From Kwoniella bestiolae CBS 10118 (Eukaryota > Basidiomycota > Tremellomycetes > Tremellales > Cryptococcaceae): DNA of 64,000 nt. The notes beneath the pieces are model-generated. The model saw nothing but the letters and a program-made list of their open reading frames with translations, made no database searches and had not been told where the DNA came from. The stretch covers positions 1,240,001 to 1,304,000 of the forward strand of contig NC_089245.1 of assembly GCF_000512585.2 (NCBI RefSeq), read 5' to 3'. Position numbers and translations under genes: made by a program. Shown piece after piece: positions 34,983-48,200 of the stretch (its first letter is position 1; every line of letters starts with the position of its first letter).

Positions 34983-35935
34983 TTACTCGGATTTAGGCTT
35001 GCTGAGGACTCGGTGCGAGGATTCTCGGAAGACGTATTGCTTTGAGCCTGGTTGACCTTCGGCTGGAGGGGGAGCGGTGATAGTGTCGATTTGGGCTATC
35101 CGAGGGGCGTGACATATCAGCGATAATTCACCGAGCGAGTCGAAGCAGACGCAGAGGGAGGGCTAAGAGAGAGCGACGAAAAGAAGTGCTGTGGATTGAC
35201 TGTGTGTATATGTAAAACACTATGGTCGGACATGAAAATGTATGATTTGAGATATAAGATACCCACCCTCCACGTAGAGCAATGAACCAGGTTGTAACTT
35301 CTCGAGAGCCTCGGCAGCTCGGTCTTTGAAGTTGAATACGGTGAACCAGGATGATTCTCGGACGGGGTCTATGTTATGTACATACATCAGCTTGTCTGAC
35401 ACCTGAACGAAGCGCGGTTTACGATAGCTGATGAATACTATTATCACAGTAAGGGGAAGAGTGGTATACTCACAACCTTGCTCGTCAAGAACGGGTTCTG
35501 CAACGAGCATCACCGTGTCAGCGCCGCATTCACTGTGGAATGCACGATAGATATAGGATACTCACTACCCTCAGCATCCCGTTTACCGGGCTTGGTAACA
35601 GCGAGAGAGTATCTGCAGGAATATCAGCATCATCGTCGGATCGTCGATGGCTGTTTAGCTGCTTGTGAACGTTGTCACCCACCTGTAGTAATCTTGTCCA
35701 CCGCTGGTAGTTCCCTTCTCAGGGACAGCACCGAGTCTACCGACAAGTTGAGCTTTAGATACGAACGATCTAGTTTGCATTTGAGCAGCGGGGGCTCGGA
35801 GGGTCTAAATGGTATGATGTGAGTTATCAGCCGAGGGCGGACGGTGAAAGTGGAGGATGAGGACGCGTCGAAGGTGATAAGATAAGTAGTATATGGGGAG
35901 AAAGGACATACTTTGAGGGCGGTTGATCGGAACAT
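34983..35935 (-). CDS. RIM1: Mitochondrial single-stranded DNA-binding protein (Rim1)
   Basis: Six exons (35912-35935, 35683-35804, 35569-35612, 35474-35497, 35267-35368, 34983-35095) join in phase to 142 residues. The start MFRSTALKTLRAPAAQMQTR is a typical mitochondrial presequence. The OB-fold reads AQLVGRLGAVPEKG, DYYRYSLAVTKPGKRDAE, SSWFTVFNFKDRAAEALEKL and GSLLYVEAQIDTI, the pattern of bacterial and mitochondrial SSB. The protein binds single-stranded mtDNA at the replication fork as a tetramer. The short acidic tail of bacterial SSB is missing, as usual for fungal Rim1; the end is SHRVLSKPKSE. Confidence 0.93.
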
Positions 35936-36520
35936 GTTGGTTGGGGTTGATCTAGTTGCGTGTTATAGGAATGAGATGGGAAGAGAAGAAGAATTGGATT
36001 TGGATCTGTTTACACTATTTGACTACTATATATATGTGTATACAATGGAGTGAGGAATGTCAATGTCAATCACCAATCAATCAATGTTCATGTCCACTTC
36101 CCAATTCCGGCGCGTGAGAGAGAAGGGGAGAGGTCCGTGCGTACTATACTGTTAATTGGGTGGCAACTTCATTATTCGTCGTACACCGTACCTTACCCCT
36201 GCATGGATCTCACATGGTATAGACTCCCATATCACCGGATTAGCGCATACCGGCAATTATGGTTTGTGGCAGGAACAGCATGTCTGCCGGTGCGGGGTAA
36301 GGTTGATATGAGTGTGGGGTATAAACACGAAATCAACGAGATAGACGTGTTTTGACGAGGAGATCCAATTTCAGAGTGTGTAATGTTCAATCCTGAGATG
36401 AGGTTGAACAAGATGAAACAATAGAGACACTCTGGCATCATCTCATCCTCTGCTGTTCATCTCCCACTTCATCTTAGCTGGCAAGGTTTATACCCCCATC
36501 GCATCACACCAATCAGCACT
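35936..36520. promoter_or_regulatory. Divergent promoter RIM1 / CHD-type remodeler
   Basis: 585-base region between divergent starts. A tatatatatgtgtata run at 36,027-36,042 lies about 95-105 bases from the RIM1 ATG on the minus strand. A plus-strand ORF at 36,050-36,355 has no coding support. Confidence 0.4.
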
Positions 36521-39500
36521 ATGACGACCTCACCCGAAGCTGGCCCGTCACGTTCACGCCAAACTCGAAATGACACTCGAACAATGGATGACGAGATACC
36601 CGATTCAGAAGTGGACGAGTTGAACTCCGTGGGATCATCACCCAAGAGGAATAGGCGGTATGATACTGCCTCGTCGGATCCTCTGGCATTCAGCGAAGGG
36701 GGCAGTCCGGTAAATGTAAAGAGGGGATTACCTATATACGGCGGAGATGAGGATGGAGGAAATACGAGCTTATTCGGTAAATCTGGTAAAGCACTCAAGA
36801 GGCTGAATGGGAAACATGCTTCTGATAGTAGAGGAGCATCGGTATCGAGTTCAAGCTCCAGGATCGTAGCTGAAACCGGTACCAAACCGCAAGCTAGAAA
36901 ATCGACAGCTTCAATCTCACGTAATCCCTCTCGAGAAGGGTCCACAGCGGGTTCTCACCTATCGAGTAAGTTAAAGAAGGCGAGCGCTACCAGAGCATCC
37001 ACAACACCTCATCGAGACGATCAACGAGAAAAAGGATTTAATCAAATGCAAAATAATCGCAATACTCCTATCGTCATCGACTCCGACTCAGACGCAGAAT
37101 CTCAATCTTCCATCATCAAATCAAGACGGAAGAACGAGCCCATCATTGAGATCCCGCTCAAAAGCTTAGATGTAGTCAGGTCGTATGCGCATTTACGACG
37201 AAACACGACGAACCCGACTGAGAAAAGCAGAAGGAAATTACCTGGTATCGCTTCTGAAGCAAGTTCGTACCCTTCGAGTGATTCTTCGTCTGTCATAGTC
37301 CTGAGGAAAAGACGACGTAAAGGATCTTCAATATCTTATGGCGAGGAGTATGACGAGGACGGAGATGTTGAGATGAGCGAGGATGATTTCGAGAGTGTTA
37401 GCGATGAGGTTGCTTTGAGGAGGAGCGGGAGGTCTGGACCAGCTGCTAGACGAGGTAGGAGAGATGAAGATGGGGAGATTGCGGATAGAACGAGGGCGAG
37501 GAGACATATTGTGAGTTAATAATCTTCCTTCATCATTATCACACGGCGATATCGGTTTTCTGTGACAGATAGAAGAGGAGACGTGGACAAGGCGAGACAA
37601 GGGAGAAGACGTATCGTCAACGAGACGACACGGGGACGAAGAGATGATAGGACGCTCGGTCCTCCTTTGTTGGAAAGCTTTGATACAAAGGAAATGAATT
37701 GAATTATCATATCCTTTCAAGATCAACTTTCACTTATTCCGGTCACTTTCATTTCATCTCTCTCGTATCTCTGTAAACCCATTTTATCCTCTTATACAAT
37801 CGCACTATCAGCTAATACCGCGACACATTGAATAGAGCATCCCCCGATCATCCGTCTCGACATTCTCCAGTACCGAATCCAACTCTGACTCCGATTCAAG
37901 AGAGTACAGATCAACTCATAAAAATAAAGGAAAGGCCGGGATGGTAGCCTCCAACAAACGACAAGCCAAGGCCCTATCGAGCGAAGATGACGATTTCAAT
38001 TTGATTTCCATGTCTTCCGATGAGACTGACCAATCTGATATGTCAGATTATGCGAGATCCAACAAGGGTAAAGGGAAGGGGAAAGGAAAGGCCAATGGAG
38101 GAGGAGGTAAAGTGAAGGTTACGCAGGATGATCTGTATACCCATAGAGCGGTAAGTTGTTCATTTCTCTCCTTCTTTCAGGAAAACGAGGAATTTCAGCT
38201 TATTGTCCACTATATGTGCGATAGTTCTGCGAGAAATGTTCGAGAGAGCCTGCCGATGATATCCTCTACAGAGCTAACAATAGGAAGAACAGGAAGAAGA
38301 AGAAGAGGAGGAATGAGGAGGACGATGTTATGATCAGTGAGGAGGAATTGGCGAATATGCTGGAAGGATGGTTAGAGGTACGTTCCTTCTCTGCAGCTCA
38401 TCTTCGGTCTTCGCGATTGTGAAACGATAGCTGATTTTGAGTAAATCTGATAGTGCGAGAAATGTGTAGTCTCTTCTCACTGGGTGTGTAGCTGTATGAT
38501 GTACTTTTGCCTAGACAAGAGCAATCAGCTGATGATTATGTCGTATATCTAGGGATGTCTCACTCCTGCTCAGAAGAAAGATGTTCTCACGGATATACGC
38601 GAGCGAGAAGGATCGCCTGCAGAAGGTGAAAAGCGTAGACGATCAGTGGCCGTCGACGAGTCTGCTACTTTCATATGTGCGAAATGTGTGCTCAATCCTG
38701 ATTGTTTCGTATGTCACAAGGATAAGATCAAGGAGAAGAACCCTAAACCGGAAAGCAAAGAGGACGCTGAGGGTGGGAAAGCAAATGACGTTAACCGTAG
38801 CGAAAAAATGGATGTAGACGACCCCGAAAACAGGAAGCCGCAAGAGGAAGAAGTAGAAGTAGAAGCAGAAGAGGAAGAGACTATTCCCAAATTTAGGTGT
38901 CTACCGTGTAAACAAAGTGTACATTATGAGCATCGTAAGTCTGCTTCAGATGCATTCAGGTGACGATATATCGGCTGATAGTGTGATGTAGTGGATGTAC
39001 CTCATAGTCTCGGCCAAGATCCATCTCTACCCGAGGTGGCCTTCCATTATCAGCATGAAACCGACGGAGGGGACGCCTGGATCTGCCATCAGTGTAGAGA
39101 GTGGATATGGACCGTGGATATCGTAGGTTCTCTGAATGTACTATACCGATGACTGCTTGATGGCTGATCGTTGCATGTAGGTCATCGCTTGGAGACCTTC
39201 TCCTGCCAATGCGGTTGAACCGGAACTCGAGGAAGATGAAAAAGCGAATTGGAAAGATGCTTTACCTCGAGAGTATTTGGTCAAATGGACTGGACGGGGA
39301 TTTAGACATGTTAGTATTAGCTACAAACTATAAATTGTTTGATATCCCAAACAGACCGAAGCTAACGAATAAGTTTAGGTTTCTTGGGTTCCTCATCCGT
39401 GGTTACAAGTCCTCTCACGGCAGAAACTCCAGAATTTCCTTGAGAAAGGACCAAATCTCGATTTGATCACGGATGAGACGCTAGCTGCCAAAGGAGATGA

Positions 39501-41962
39501 GATGGCTCAACCTACCATCTCCAACCTTACTGCCGAGGACGATCAGATCTCGGGTAGGAAGAGTGGACATGCACTCGAACATGGTTCTAACGCTCAGGAT
39601 GGCAAGAAGGAATGGAAGGGGATTGGTCCTGGACCTGAGAAGGACGCTGAGAGTAGCTTGCCTATCGAGTGGAATGTGAGTGTTTTGTCTTTTCTGACTT
39701 AGCACGGAAAGCTACTCTGCGTTGCGATGCATCAGGCTGATGAGTATGATACCAGACCATCGATCGAGTCCTCGATGTAATGCTTCTTCCGCCCCGACAA
39801 ACTGCGAAACCTGCTATGAAACGAGGGAAGAGGATCATGTCGAACTCCCTTTCTGCCTCGGCATCAGATTCAGGCCATGCCACTCCGATAAGAAATGGGG
39901 ACCTTAGTCCAGCAGACGAGATGAGAAGACAGTATGGGTTGAAAGATGGTCAGAAACCCCCTGAGGAGATGCAGTTGGATATAGATATTTTCGAGGAGAA
40001 GACAGGTAGAGATCTGGATGAAAACGATGTCGATGAGATAGCTGGTTTGGTCACTTGGTGCTTTGTGAGTCCAGTCTTGCTGAGAAGTCTTTATCTCGGA
40101 GTGTCACAGCAAGCTTATACAATGGCGCGAAATAGGTCAAGTGGGATGATCTGCAATACGACCAATGTAAGTTGGACTTGGCTTGCGGTCGTAACGACAA
40201 CTGACGGTTTAGTATAGCTACCTGGGATACACCACCACCGACCAACTCACCCTTATACCCAGCATTCAAGCGTGCATTGGCTCGATACCTTCGCTCAAGA
40301 AAAGTCGTCATTCCCGTACTTACCCCTGCTCAAGCTAGGGTTCGTGACGAAGGTGCGGAAGGACTTTATGTCCCTCCTGAAAACCAACCGGACTGTATCG
40401 TCGGAGGTGTGAGTAGATTTCTGTTCAACTCGAACGGGAAGTACGATAGCTAATGGTAATGTTAATGGGAATGTACAGCAACTCATGCCATTCCAAATGC
40501 AGGGGTTCCAATGGTTGTTGTATAAGCATTTCAGGAGGGAGAGTTGTATCCTGGCTGATGATATGGGGTTGGGTAAGACGTGAGTGTTTCGACAGGTATC
40601 AAGTTTATTGTCGTCTCTACCTGTTTCACAGCTGATATACTTCATCTTGATGATATTACAGTATCCAGATCGCATCGGTCTTAGGATACTTGGGTTCGAG
40701 CAAATATAAGATATACCCCTGTTTGGTGGTTGTGCCTAACTCGTAGGTTTCTCAGCTTCCCCCCTCTGGTCACCCCCTGGCAAGAAAAACATAAGTTGAG
40801 TGACAACGTTTCGCAGGACCATCACCAATTGGGTTAGGGAGTTTGAGAAATGGGTTCCGCACATGAGAGTGGTGAGTTGTTTTTGGCTACATCGTGTATA
40901 TGAAGAACCAACTGACAGAGAGACTAAGGTGCCATACTATGGTGAAGCAGCTTGTGAGCTTTCTTTTTCAATCTTTCATTACGAGGTGATGCCTGAGCTG
41001 ACTTTTGAATATAGCTCGTAAGGTTATCAGACAATATGAGCTGTACCATAAGGGCATGCAAAATAAGGCTGAGGGATTGAACGCGTGAGTGCAGTATCAC
41101 GTGTTACTTCAGCTTCGATCAGACTCTCCACTGTGTACTGGAAGCTGATATAAAGAATACTGGTGCAGCCACGTCGTCCTCACCACATACGATATGATCA
41201 CTGGAAACGAATTTAGGGTATTCAGGAATATACCTAGATGGGAGGTATTGTGTGTGGACGAAGGGCAGAGGCGTGAGTGTATACCCTGATAAGCTGAGAT
41301 CAGTCAAAGTCGTAGCTGTACACCTGACTGTATATCTCTTTCGTCAATAGTCAAATCAGATAACTCTGTGATTTTCAACCGACTCAAAACACTCAACAGT
41401 GTTCATCGAATCTTATTGACAGGTACACCATTGAATAACAATCTGAGAGAATTATTCAATTTACTCAATTTCCTGGATCCAGCTACCTTTAAGTGAGTCT
41501 GAGGTTCTCTCCTGCTTCCTAGCATATATTCACTCTTGTCGTTTGGGATGTATAAAGTATCAACGACAGGGCTAATCTTGCCTTGCTTGGTCTTTCGCAG
41601 AGAATTGGAAGATCTGGAAGCACGATTCGAAAACCTGAACGAATCGCTCGTTTCGGAATTACACGAGATGATCAAGCCGTATATCCTAAGAAGGATCAAA
41701 GCGGATGTACTGAAGTTGCCTCCCAAGGTGGGTTCCGCTCTTCCTCCCGCTCTTCTGCTCAACGAAGGATATCCCATCCGTATCGTATGGTCGGTATGTC
41801 GCTTATATGTTGTACTTCGATCCATTGCAGATCGAAATCATCGTTCCCATCTCGCTCACTCCGATCCAGAAACAGGTGTATAAGAGCGTGTTTGAAAAGA
41901 ACTCGGAGGTGATACAGGCGATCTTACGAGCCAGGAAGAAGAGGATGAGGTTGGGTCAGTAG
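36521..41962 (+). CDS. CHD3/Mi-2-type chromatin remodeler lacking helicase lobe 2
   Basis: Twenty exons join to 1264 residues (exon 1 36521-37510, last 41831-41962). About 430 disordered residues are followed by two PHD-like zinc regions (FCEKCSREPADDIL, CEKCVVSSHWGCLTPAQK, FICAKCVLNPDCFVCHKDK; then FRCLPCKQSVHYEH and WICHQCREWIW). Two chromodomains follow (REYLVKWTGRGFRHVSWVPH; FVKWDDLQYDQSTWDTPP). SNF2 lobe 1 has DDMGLGKTIQ, VVPNSTITNW, a DEGQ box (VLCVDEGQRLKS) and LLTGTPLNNNLRELFNLLNF. The order PHD-chromo-ATPase is that of Mi-2/CHD3 and fission yeast Mit1. The frame stops at 41962 after RARKKRMRLGQ, so the whole helicase C-terminal lobe is missing, and the 264 bases to the next gene cannot hold it. 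The first intron (324 nt as drawn) is uncertain: a 57-nt splice leads to another open segment ending at ~37,698. Confidence 0.75.
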
Positions 41963-42226
41963 GGTTACCAACGTGAAGTAAGGACCAGATGTAGACATTG
42001 TGAGTAACGGGACACGAGTGTATAGTATTCTTTGATTGTTGAGATAGAAAGTACCAAGTAATCCATACATCATTTGCGAGATATATCAACAATTCCATGC
42101 ATTTACCATCATACCGTTCGTTGTATACATTAATCACATTATACTATACTATATTTACATTTTACTTTACGTATCGGTGTATGCTACGATAATGACAATA
42201 ACAAGACTACAATAAGTATAACTACT
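41963..42226. other. Convergent 3' spacer after the truncated remodeler
   Basis: 264 bases with no helicase-lobe-2 coding sequence in any frame. It is AT-rich toward 42,120-42,220 and holds the 3' flank of RIF1. Confidence 0.5.
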
Positions 42227-45200
42227 CTACTTAGCCCCTCTCAACTCCTCCATACGCTCATACAACCTCCTCTCCCCAACTTCCCTCAATTCATTGAGAT
42301 TCCTCAAAAGGGCCTTGACACCGGCGTAATCGAGATTCTCAATGACCTGCTTGGACCTCACTGCCTCATCTAGCATGTTGAGAATCTTGGTCTGCTGGGT
42401 ATTCCGCTTGTTCGGGGAAGGTTTGATATCTCCTTTGTATTGTGGTTGATCCTTTGCTCTCGCCTTGGATCTTGATTTGGGGGTGGAAGAAGAGGCGGTA
42501 GGTGAGGGTGTGTTCGACCGGATTGACGAATTGCTTGAGTGGATCCGGGTGAGGGATGGTCGATGGAGGAAGGATGAATCTCCAGGTGCGTCTACAAGAA
42601 TCATTCGTTAGCTATGATGCTATGTACTTTCGGATTGAAAACACATCGGTTAAGACAACTCACCATCAAATCTCCCACTTATACTTTCACTCCACTGACT
42701 CCTACTCTGAGATGCTCTGACCAACTCATCCTCCTCTCTCTTCCTTCGTCTAGCAGATTCGGGAGATAAGAGGAGTTCATCTTCGTCGTCATCGTCAATA
42801 ACAATTGGGATTTGTTCTGGTTGTGATTGAACTGGAGAATCGTCTCGAGCTGGAGCAGGAAGTTGAGATTGAGTCTGAGATTGGGTTCTCGCAGGAGAAT
42901 GAGATTGAGGGATCTCAACAGAATCAATGACGATACTAGCATTCTTTGATTTCCTTCGTTTAGATCTTCGAGGTTCTTCCTCTTGGACTTCCATGGCAGA
43001 ATCTACCTCAATGACAGCTGCTTTCCGCTTGCCTTTCCTGTCCTTCCCTTCCTCCTTTACTACCAAAGGTTGAATCGCAGGTGCATCCACAGGGTCGGAA
43101 CCCCTCTTTCGTTTACTCCTGGTAGTCGCAGAAGAAGCGTTGGAAGCGATTGATTCGGTCGATGTGGTCTTCCTGAGCGATTCTTTCGATTTGATAACGA
43201 CAGGTTGAGGCTCAGACTGAGGCATGACGACCTCGACTTCCTTTGGTTGTTCGACAATTTCTGCAGAAGGGACGTTCGAAGCCCTTCTCTTCCTAGGGTT
43301 CCTACTCTTCCTACCCTTCTTCACGACCTTTTCTGAACTACCTTGAGCTTCTATCTCCATACTCTCTTGTTCCTGACTCGCTGGTGGTTCTGGTTCAGAA
43401 ACCGTTACATCCTCCTGAACAACTTCAGGCTCAGGCTGAGTAGCAGGAGGTAAAGAGGGAGCGGGGGACGAAGCGAAGAAAGGGAAAGACTGGACTCTGG
43501 ATAACCATCTGCTCGCGGAGGATAGCAGGGAAGGTCGAGATGGTGACTCGTTCGTTGTCGTGACGGTAGGATGTTGAGCTTGGACAGGTAGTTCTGCTTG
43601 GATCGGTGTGGGTTCCCGCTGCTCTTCCTCCACTTCAGGTGTATCTTCAATTTGGGTCATGTCTCGTCCAGCCTCAGGCACCTCGAGCTCCTCCATTGGT
43701 ATCTCGCTAGTTGCAGGAGTAGGTGTACCTTCCACTACATCTTGATGCTGATGAGACACTCCATCCTGTCCAGCGTCCTGGTCTTGTAGGTTCTCGCCTT
43801 CGGGTTCAGGCTGTGAAGCAGCAATGGCGGAAGGCTGCGTCAATCCCTTCCGTCTGTAATACCCCGGACTAGGCACCACGACAATACAATCTTCGTCCTC
43901 GTCGTCTGACCCTTCAACAAGGGGAGTCACCAGATCAGGCAAAGATCGACTATTGGTGGGAATCTCGACTTTGGTAGCTTTGATATCAGGTAGAGCTACA
44001 AAGGAGTCCAATGTAAGCTTTAGTATCGCCGACCATCCCTGAAAAGGACACACTTACACTGTAGGTCCATACTCTCCTCAACGAGGGTTGATTCTCTCTT
44101 CTTACCCTTCCCTTTCACCCTCTTACCGCCTTTCTTGCCCTTCTTGGACTTTCCAGCCCGGGTCAACGCTGCCGGACCGAACACATCTTCTTGTTCATTT
44201 TCTTGCATAATCTCAGCTGTCGAATGAGTAGGTAAGGGCGAAGGAGAAGGTGGCTCGATACTTTCTTTCGTAGCATCTACCAGAGCATCTTCTTCTGCAG
44301 CTTCTTGTCGATTTTGAGGTGCAAGTTGAGGTTGAGGAAAGGTAGCCTCAACAGATTGTGAGATATCCGCGTCGTACTCTGGATAAGTCATCTCCACATC
44401 CACATCCATCGGTATCGGATCAGATAAAGCCCTAGGTAATTGCAAGATATGAGGGAATCTGGCCAAACTCTCTTCTTCGGAAATCTGACTCTCGCCCTCT
44501 AATCCCGGACAAACGATCATACCCGGAACAGCGACCAGCAAGTCTCTGAGGAACCCAGCCACATCTTCTGAGTATTCCCAGCGGCCTGAAGTGGAGGTAC
44601 CGAACGTGCTGTTCCAGAAGGATTGGAAGGTCTTTGGAACGTCTGCTGAGGAAGCTTTGGAGATTCGCGGGATGTATATTTCGGCGAGTGAGTTAAGAGT
44701 GGCGGAATTGGCTGGAAGTTCTTCAGTGGGTATCGAAGATGAGAGGGTATTGAGGAGGGAGATGTACACCTCGTCGAGCTATTTACGAGTCGTCAGCTAC
44801 TTTCCACTCACCAACAAATTGTAGCTTACCTGACTGTTCATCTCCCCTTCTACGACCCTCTCTCTATCCTCTAACCAGATGGCCAGCCCCGCTTTAACAG
44901 GCAACAATACCCTCCCCACTAACTGTCTAGGCGTGTCTTCCAGCACCTTCACTAGGTTCACCAACAACTCCAAAACCGCAGGTGAATAATCCATCTTCGT
45001 CTGCGTTTCACTCTGACTATCCGATACAGGGTACGCTTCCACCAGCGCATTGTTGATCAAAGTCAAAAAGTCGGAAGGAACAAAGCCCTCATCAGAGATA
45101 TGCCAAGGCGAAGCTTGAGATTGTGAACCCTCGATAGTAGGAGTAGTGAATGACATCCATGAGATGGCAGAAGCAAGACATGATAATGTAATGGTTGTGG

Positions 45201-48200
45201 AGCTGGTCTTTTCACCCTCACTTAGGAAATCTTCCAGGTGACCTGCAAGAGCTTCAAGAACACCGCAATTTGATCCGAACCTCTTCGCTCTGAATCGGAG
45301 GACAGTGACTTTCAACAGAGCTTGCCAGATTTCGAGGTCGGATTTATCAGCTTGACGATGCCAGTATGACGTTATTTGACGACCTCTGAATGGACCTGAA
45401 AGTAACGAGACGAGAAGAGCACCGGTATGATTGGTTGATGAAGTTGTGGAAGATGGTTGGAGGTCGATTATCTGGGTCCATTTGGTGGCTAAGGAAACGG
45501 AAACGAAAACTCAACTCAGCTAGATATTTCGTCAATTTGGTCAAGCTATTGATAGCTCACCAAGCAGTCTCCAAATATCCAACTGAATCTCCTCGCAGTC
45601 TTCGAACAAAAACGGCATAGCATTGGTGATATCGCCAAGCAATTTTCCAGCATAACCAGGTGATGAACCTATATCTAATATCCTCGACACCAAATCTCTA
45701 AATCCACTTTGAAGAGCAGGTTGTAGTGCTGAAACAGAAGGGAATTGTGATCTAAGAAGTTGCCCAAGTAACGTTCCGGCGACGGTGGGATAACCATTCG
45801 CATCTCCTCCGAACGCGTTTCCGAAGATATTTGAGGTAGTCTGTTCTGCGGCGGAGGGTAATTGGTCAGGTCGAAGTCTAATTGAACCTAGGATATCTTC
45901 ACCCAGGACTTCAACAGCTACCTCAAGCTGGTGAGACATCAAACCGATCCTCAACTCATCCTCATCCAACAGACATCGTCCTCTCTCGTCAATCTGACTT
46001 ATCGAAACGTACGTCTTGGGATCTCGGTTGAAGAGTTGAGCAAGTTGGGTAGTAACAGCCTGTAGTCCAATCAGGAAAAGTGGTGTAGGTGGTGCATGAG
46101 CGATTTTGGCTGATTTTAATGCCAAGAGCAGATTCTTCCAGATATTCGACAGATGTACTGGGATTATTGGCAGATCGTTATCATTCTTGATCCATTCCAC
46201 ACTGGACAGGTCATTGATTCCGTTTATACTAGATAGAGCCTCGTCGAAAAGGATCAACAGCCGACCTAATCTCTTGGCAGCCCAGAAATGTCCCCAGGAA
46301 GGTATATCGGAAGGTTGAATCTCTTCATCTTGGATATCGTTCATCAGATCCGTAAAATCGGTTTCCTTCTCTTTCAAGAACACTTCTCCACTCATATACC
46401 TAATGATCAGGAGCTTATCCAGATTCCATTCGTTTGAACCATCAGAATCGATTGTAGGCGAAGTAATAGCTTCCAGGATCTTCCAACCGTGTATCGTTAA
46501 TTTGTCCACTCCGCAAATGGCGAAGAACGATCTCAACATCGGATTGACCACCTTCTCCCATGCGTTGTCAAGTCTAGGTAATTTCGCTTCTTCAGGTGAC
46601 AGATCCAGTAATACCATCCCACCGTCTGATGAAGGTAGTCCCGAGATCTGACTCATCTCTTTCGCAGGTTGATCTTCATGGTATAAGGCGATACCGGTAT
46701 AAGAATACACAACAGCTGTAGACCCAAGGCCGCAGGTGAGTAACCATTGTAGCTTCTTGCTCTTCTCGGATCTTTGCCATATACAGTGTGATTCTACTCC
46801 AGCTTTGGGATTGGTCAAAGCTCGAGCGTAAGAGGCTTTATCGGTAGCTTTGGCCAGAGCGAGGTTGACGGGGAACAGAATATTCGCGGTACGCTGTTCG
46901 ACAGTTTGCTGGGATGACGCGGCGAACGGCTTGTAGGAACGTATCAATTGACCATCATCAGAGATGGACGAAGCGAATCCAGCAGAAAGGTAAGCGTGGA
47001 TAGCATGATTCCATGCTGCTCGAGCGAGAAGGGGTCGCACAACATTGGTGGAAGGTTGCAATGATCGCTAAAACCACAACTGTCAGTTGATTGAGTGACA
47101 ACGGCGGTAGTAGAACAACTTACATCCATGATATGGTCGAAACCACTCGACAACCCCGAAGAAGCATACGCCGAACCCATGAGCGTGACCATCACACTCC
47201 AAGCTGCACATGCCCAATGGACGTCCGTGGTAGATCCAACGGTATCTTTGAAAACTTGCTCAAGGGAATGCCACTCTAGCTTCTTCTCTCCGTCTTTCCC
47301 ATATATCGGGGCCGACTTTCCAGGGACTTTGAGAGCACTCTTCAGATGGCTGATTACGAAGAATTCACTCTTCGATATCAACGTTTTGACCTTTACCCAA
47401 TTCTCCTTGAGAGGTGGATTAGTTGGGTTTTCCATGAGGGCGTTCTGAGCAGTAGCGAGAAGGGTGAATCGTGCTCTTGCGAAAGCTGAGATTGCTAGAC
47501 CCGACTTGTACCGTATGAGCTGAGAGGGATTGACCATTCCTTTCAAGCATGTCGATAGGAGATCGGAATAATGGGGAAAGAGGATGGTAGGGTAATTCGA
47601 GATGAGGTTGGTGACGGCGTTGAAACCTTCTTTCTTGATTGCACTTGGACCTTCCTTCCCAGATAACATATTCCCTCCCATTGATCCTAAGCTATCTGCC
47701 ATAGCGCCTTCCAAGGCTCTGACAACCTTATCTTTGACTGGCTGTATACATGCTGAAGGGATGTTCATCTGAGCTAGAATGACGATGGACAGGTAATATG
47801 ATCGCTTAGGATTGGGAGTAGGTAATTTAGGTGTTCGGGGGATAGCCATAACCTGTTCTAACAAGGATTGGAGATCTGCTTCACTGAAGCATGAGAATAG
47901 ATGAGACGAATGGAAAGTGAAAGACAGGAAGCGAAGGACTGCTGCGCCCACTCCGGAAGCTTCTCTTCGATACCGTACTTCAGATTCTGTATATCCCTGT
48001 CGAGCGGCTTTGGTAGGTGAAGATGATTTGGGTCCAGCACCGGGTGTAGGGGAAGGTGTGAAACGTCCGGCAGGAGTAGGAGTGTGATCACGAAGGGGCA
48101 TCAGGGTCCTGAATAGTGTTATGTCTCCTTCGCTGGAGTCTATTTCATTGTTGGGTAGTTTGCCTAGTAATCGTTGGAGATCACGTTGGATCGCTCGGAC

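Noticed and set aside
39722..39907. Cys-rich ORF within the remodeler that looks like a zinc finger
   Set aside because: It is out of frame; an acceptor at 39,755 gives TIDRVLDVMLLPPR in frame with the flanking exons, which suits a CHD-type chromodomain region.
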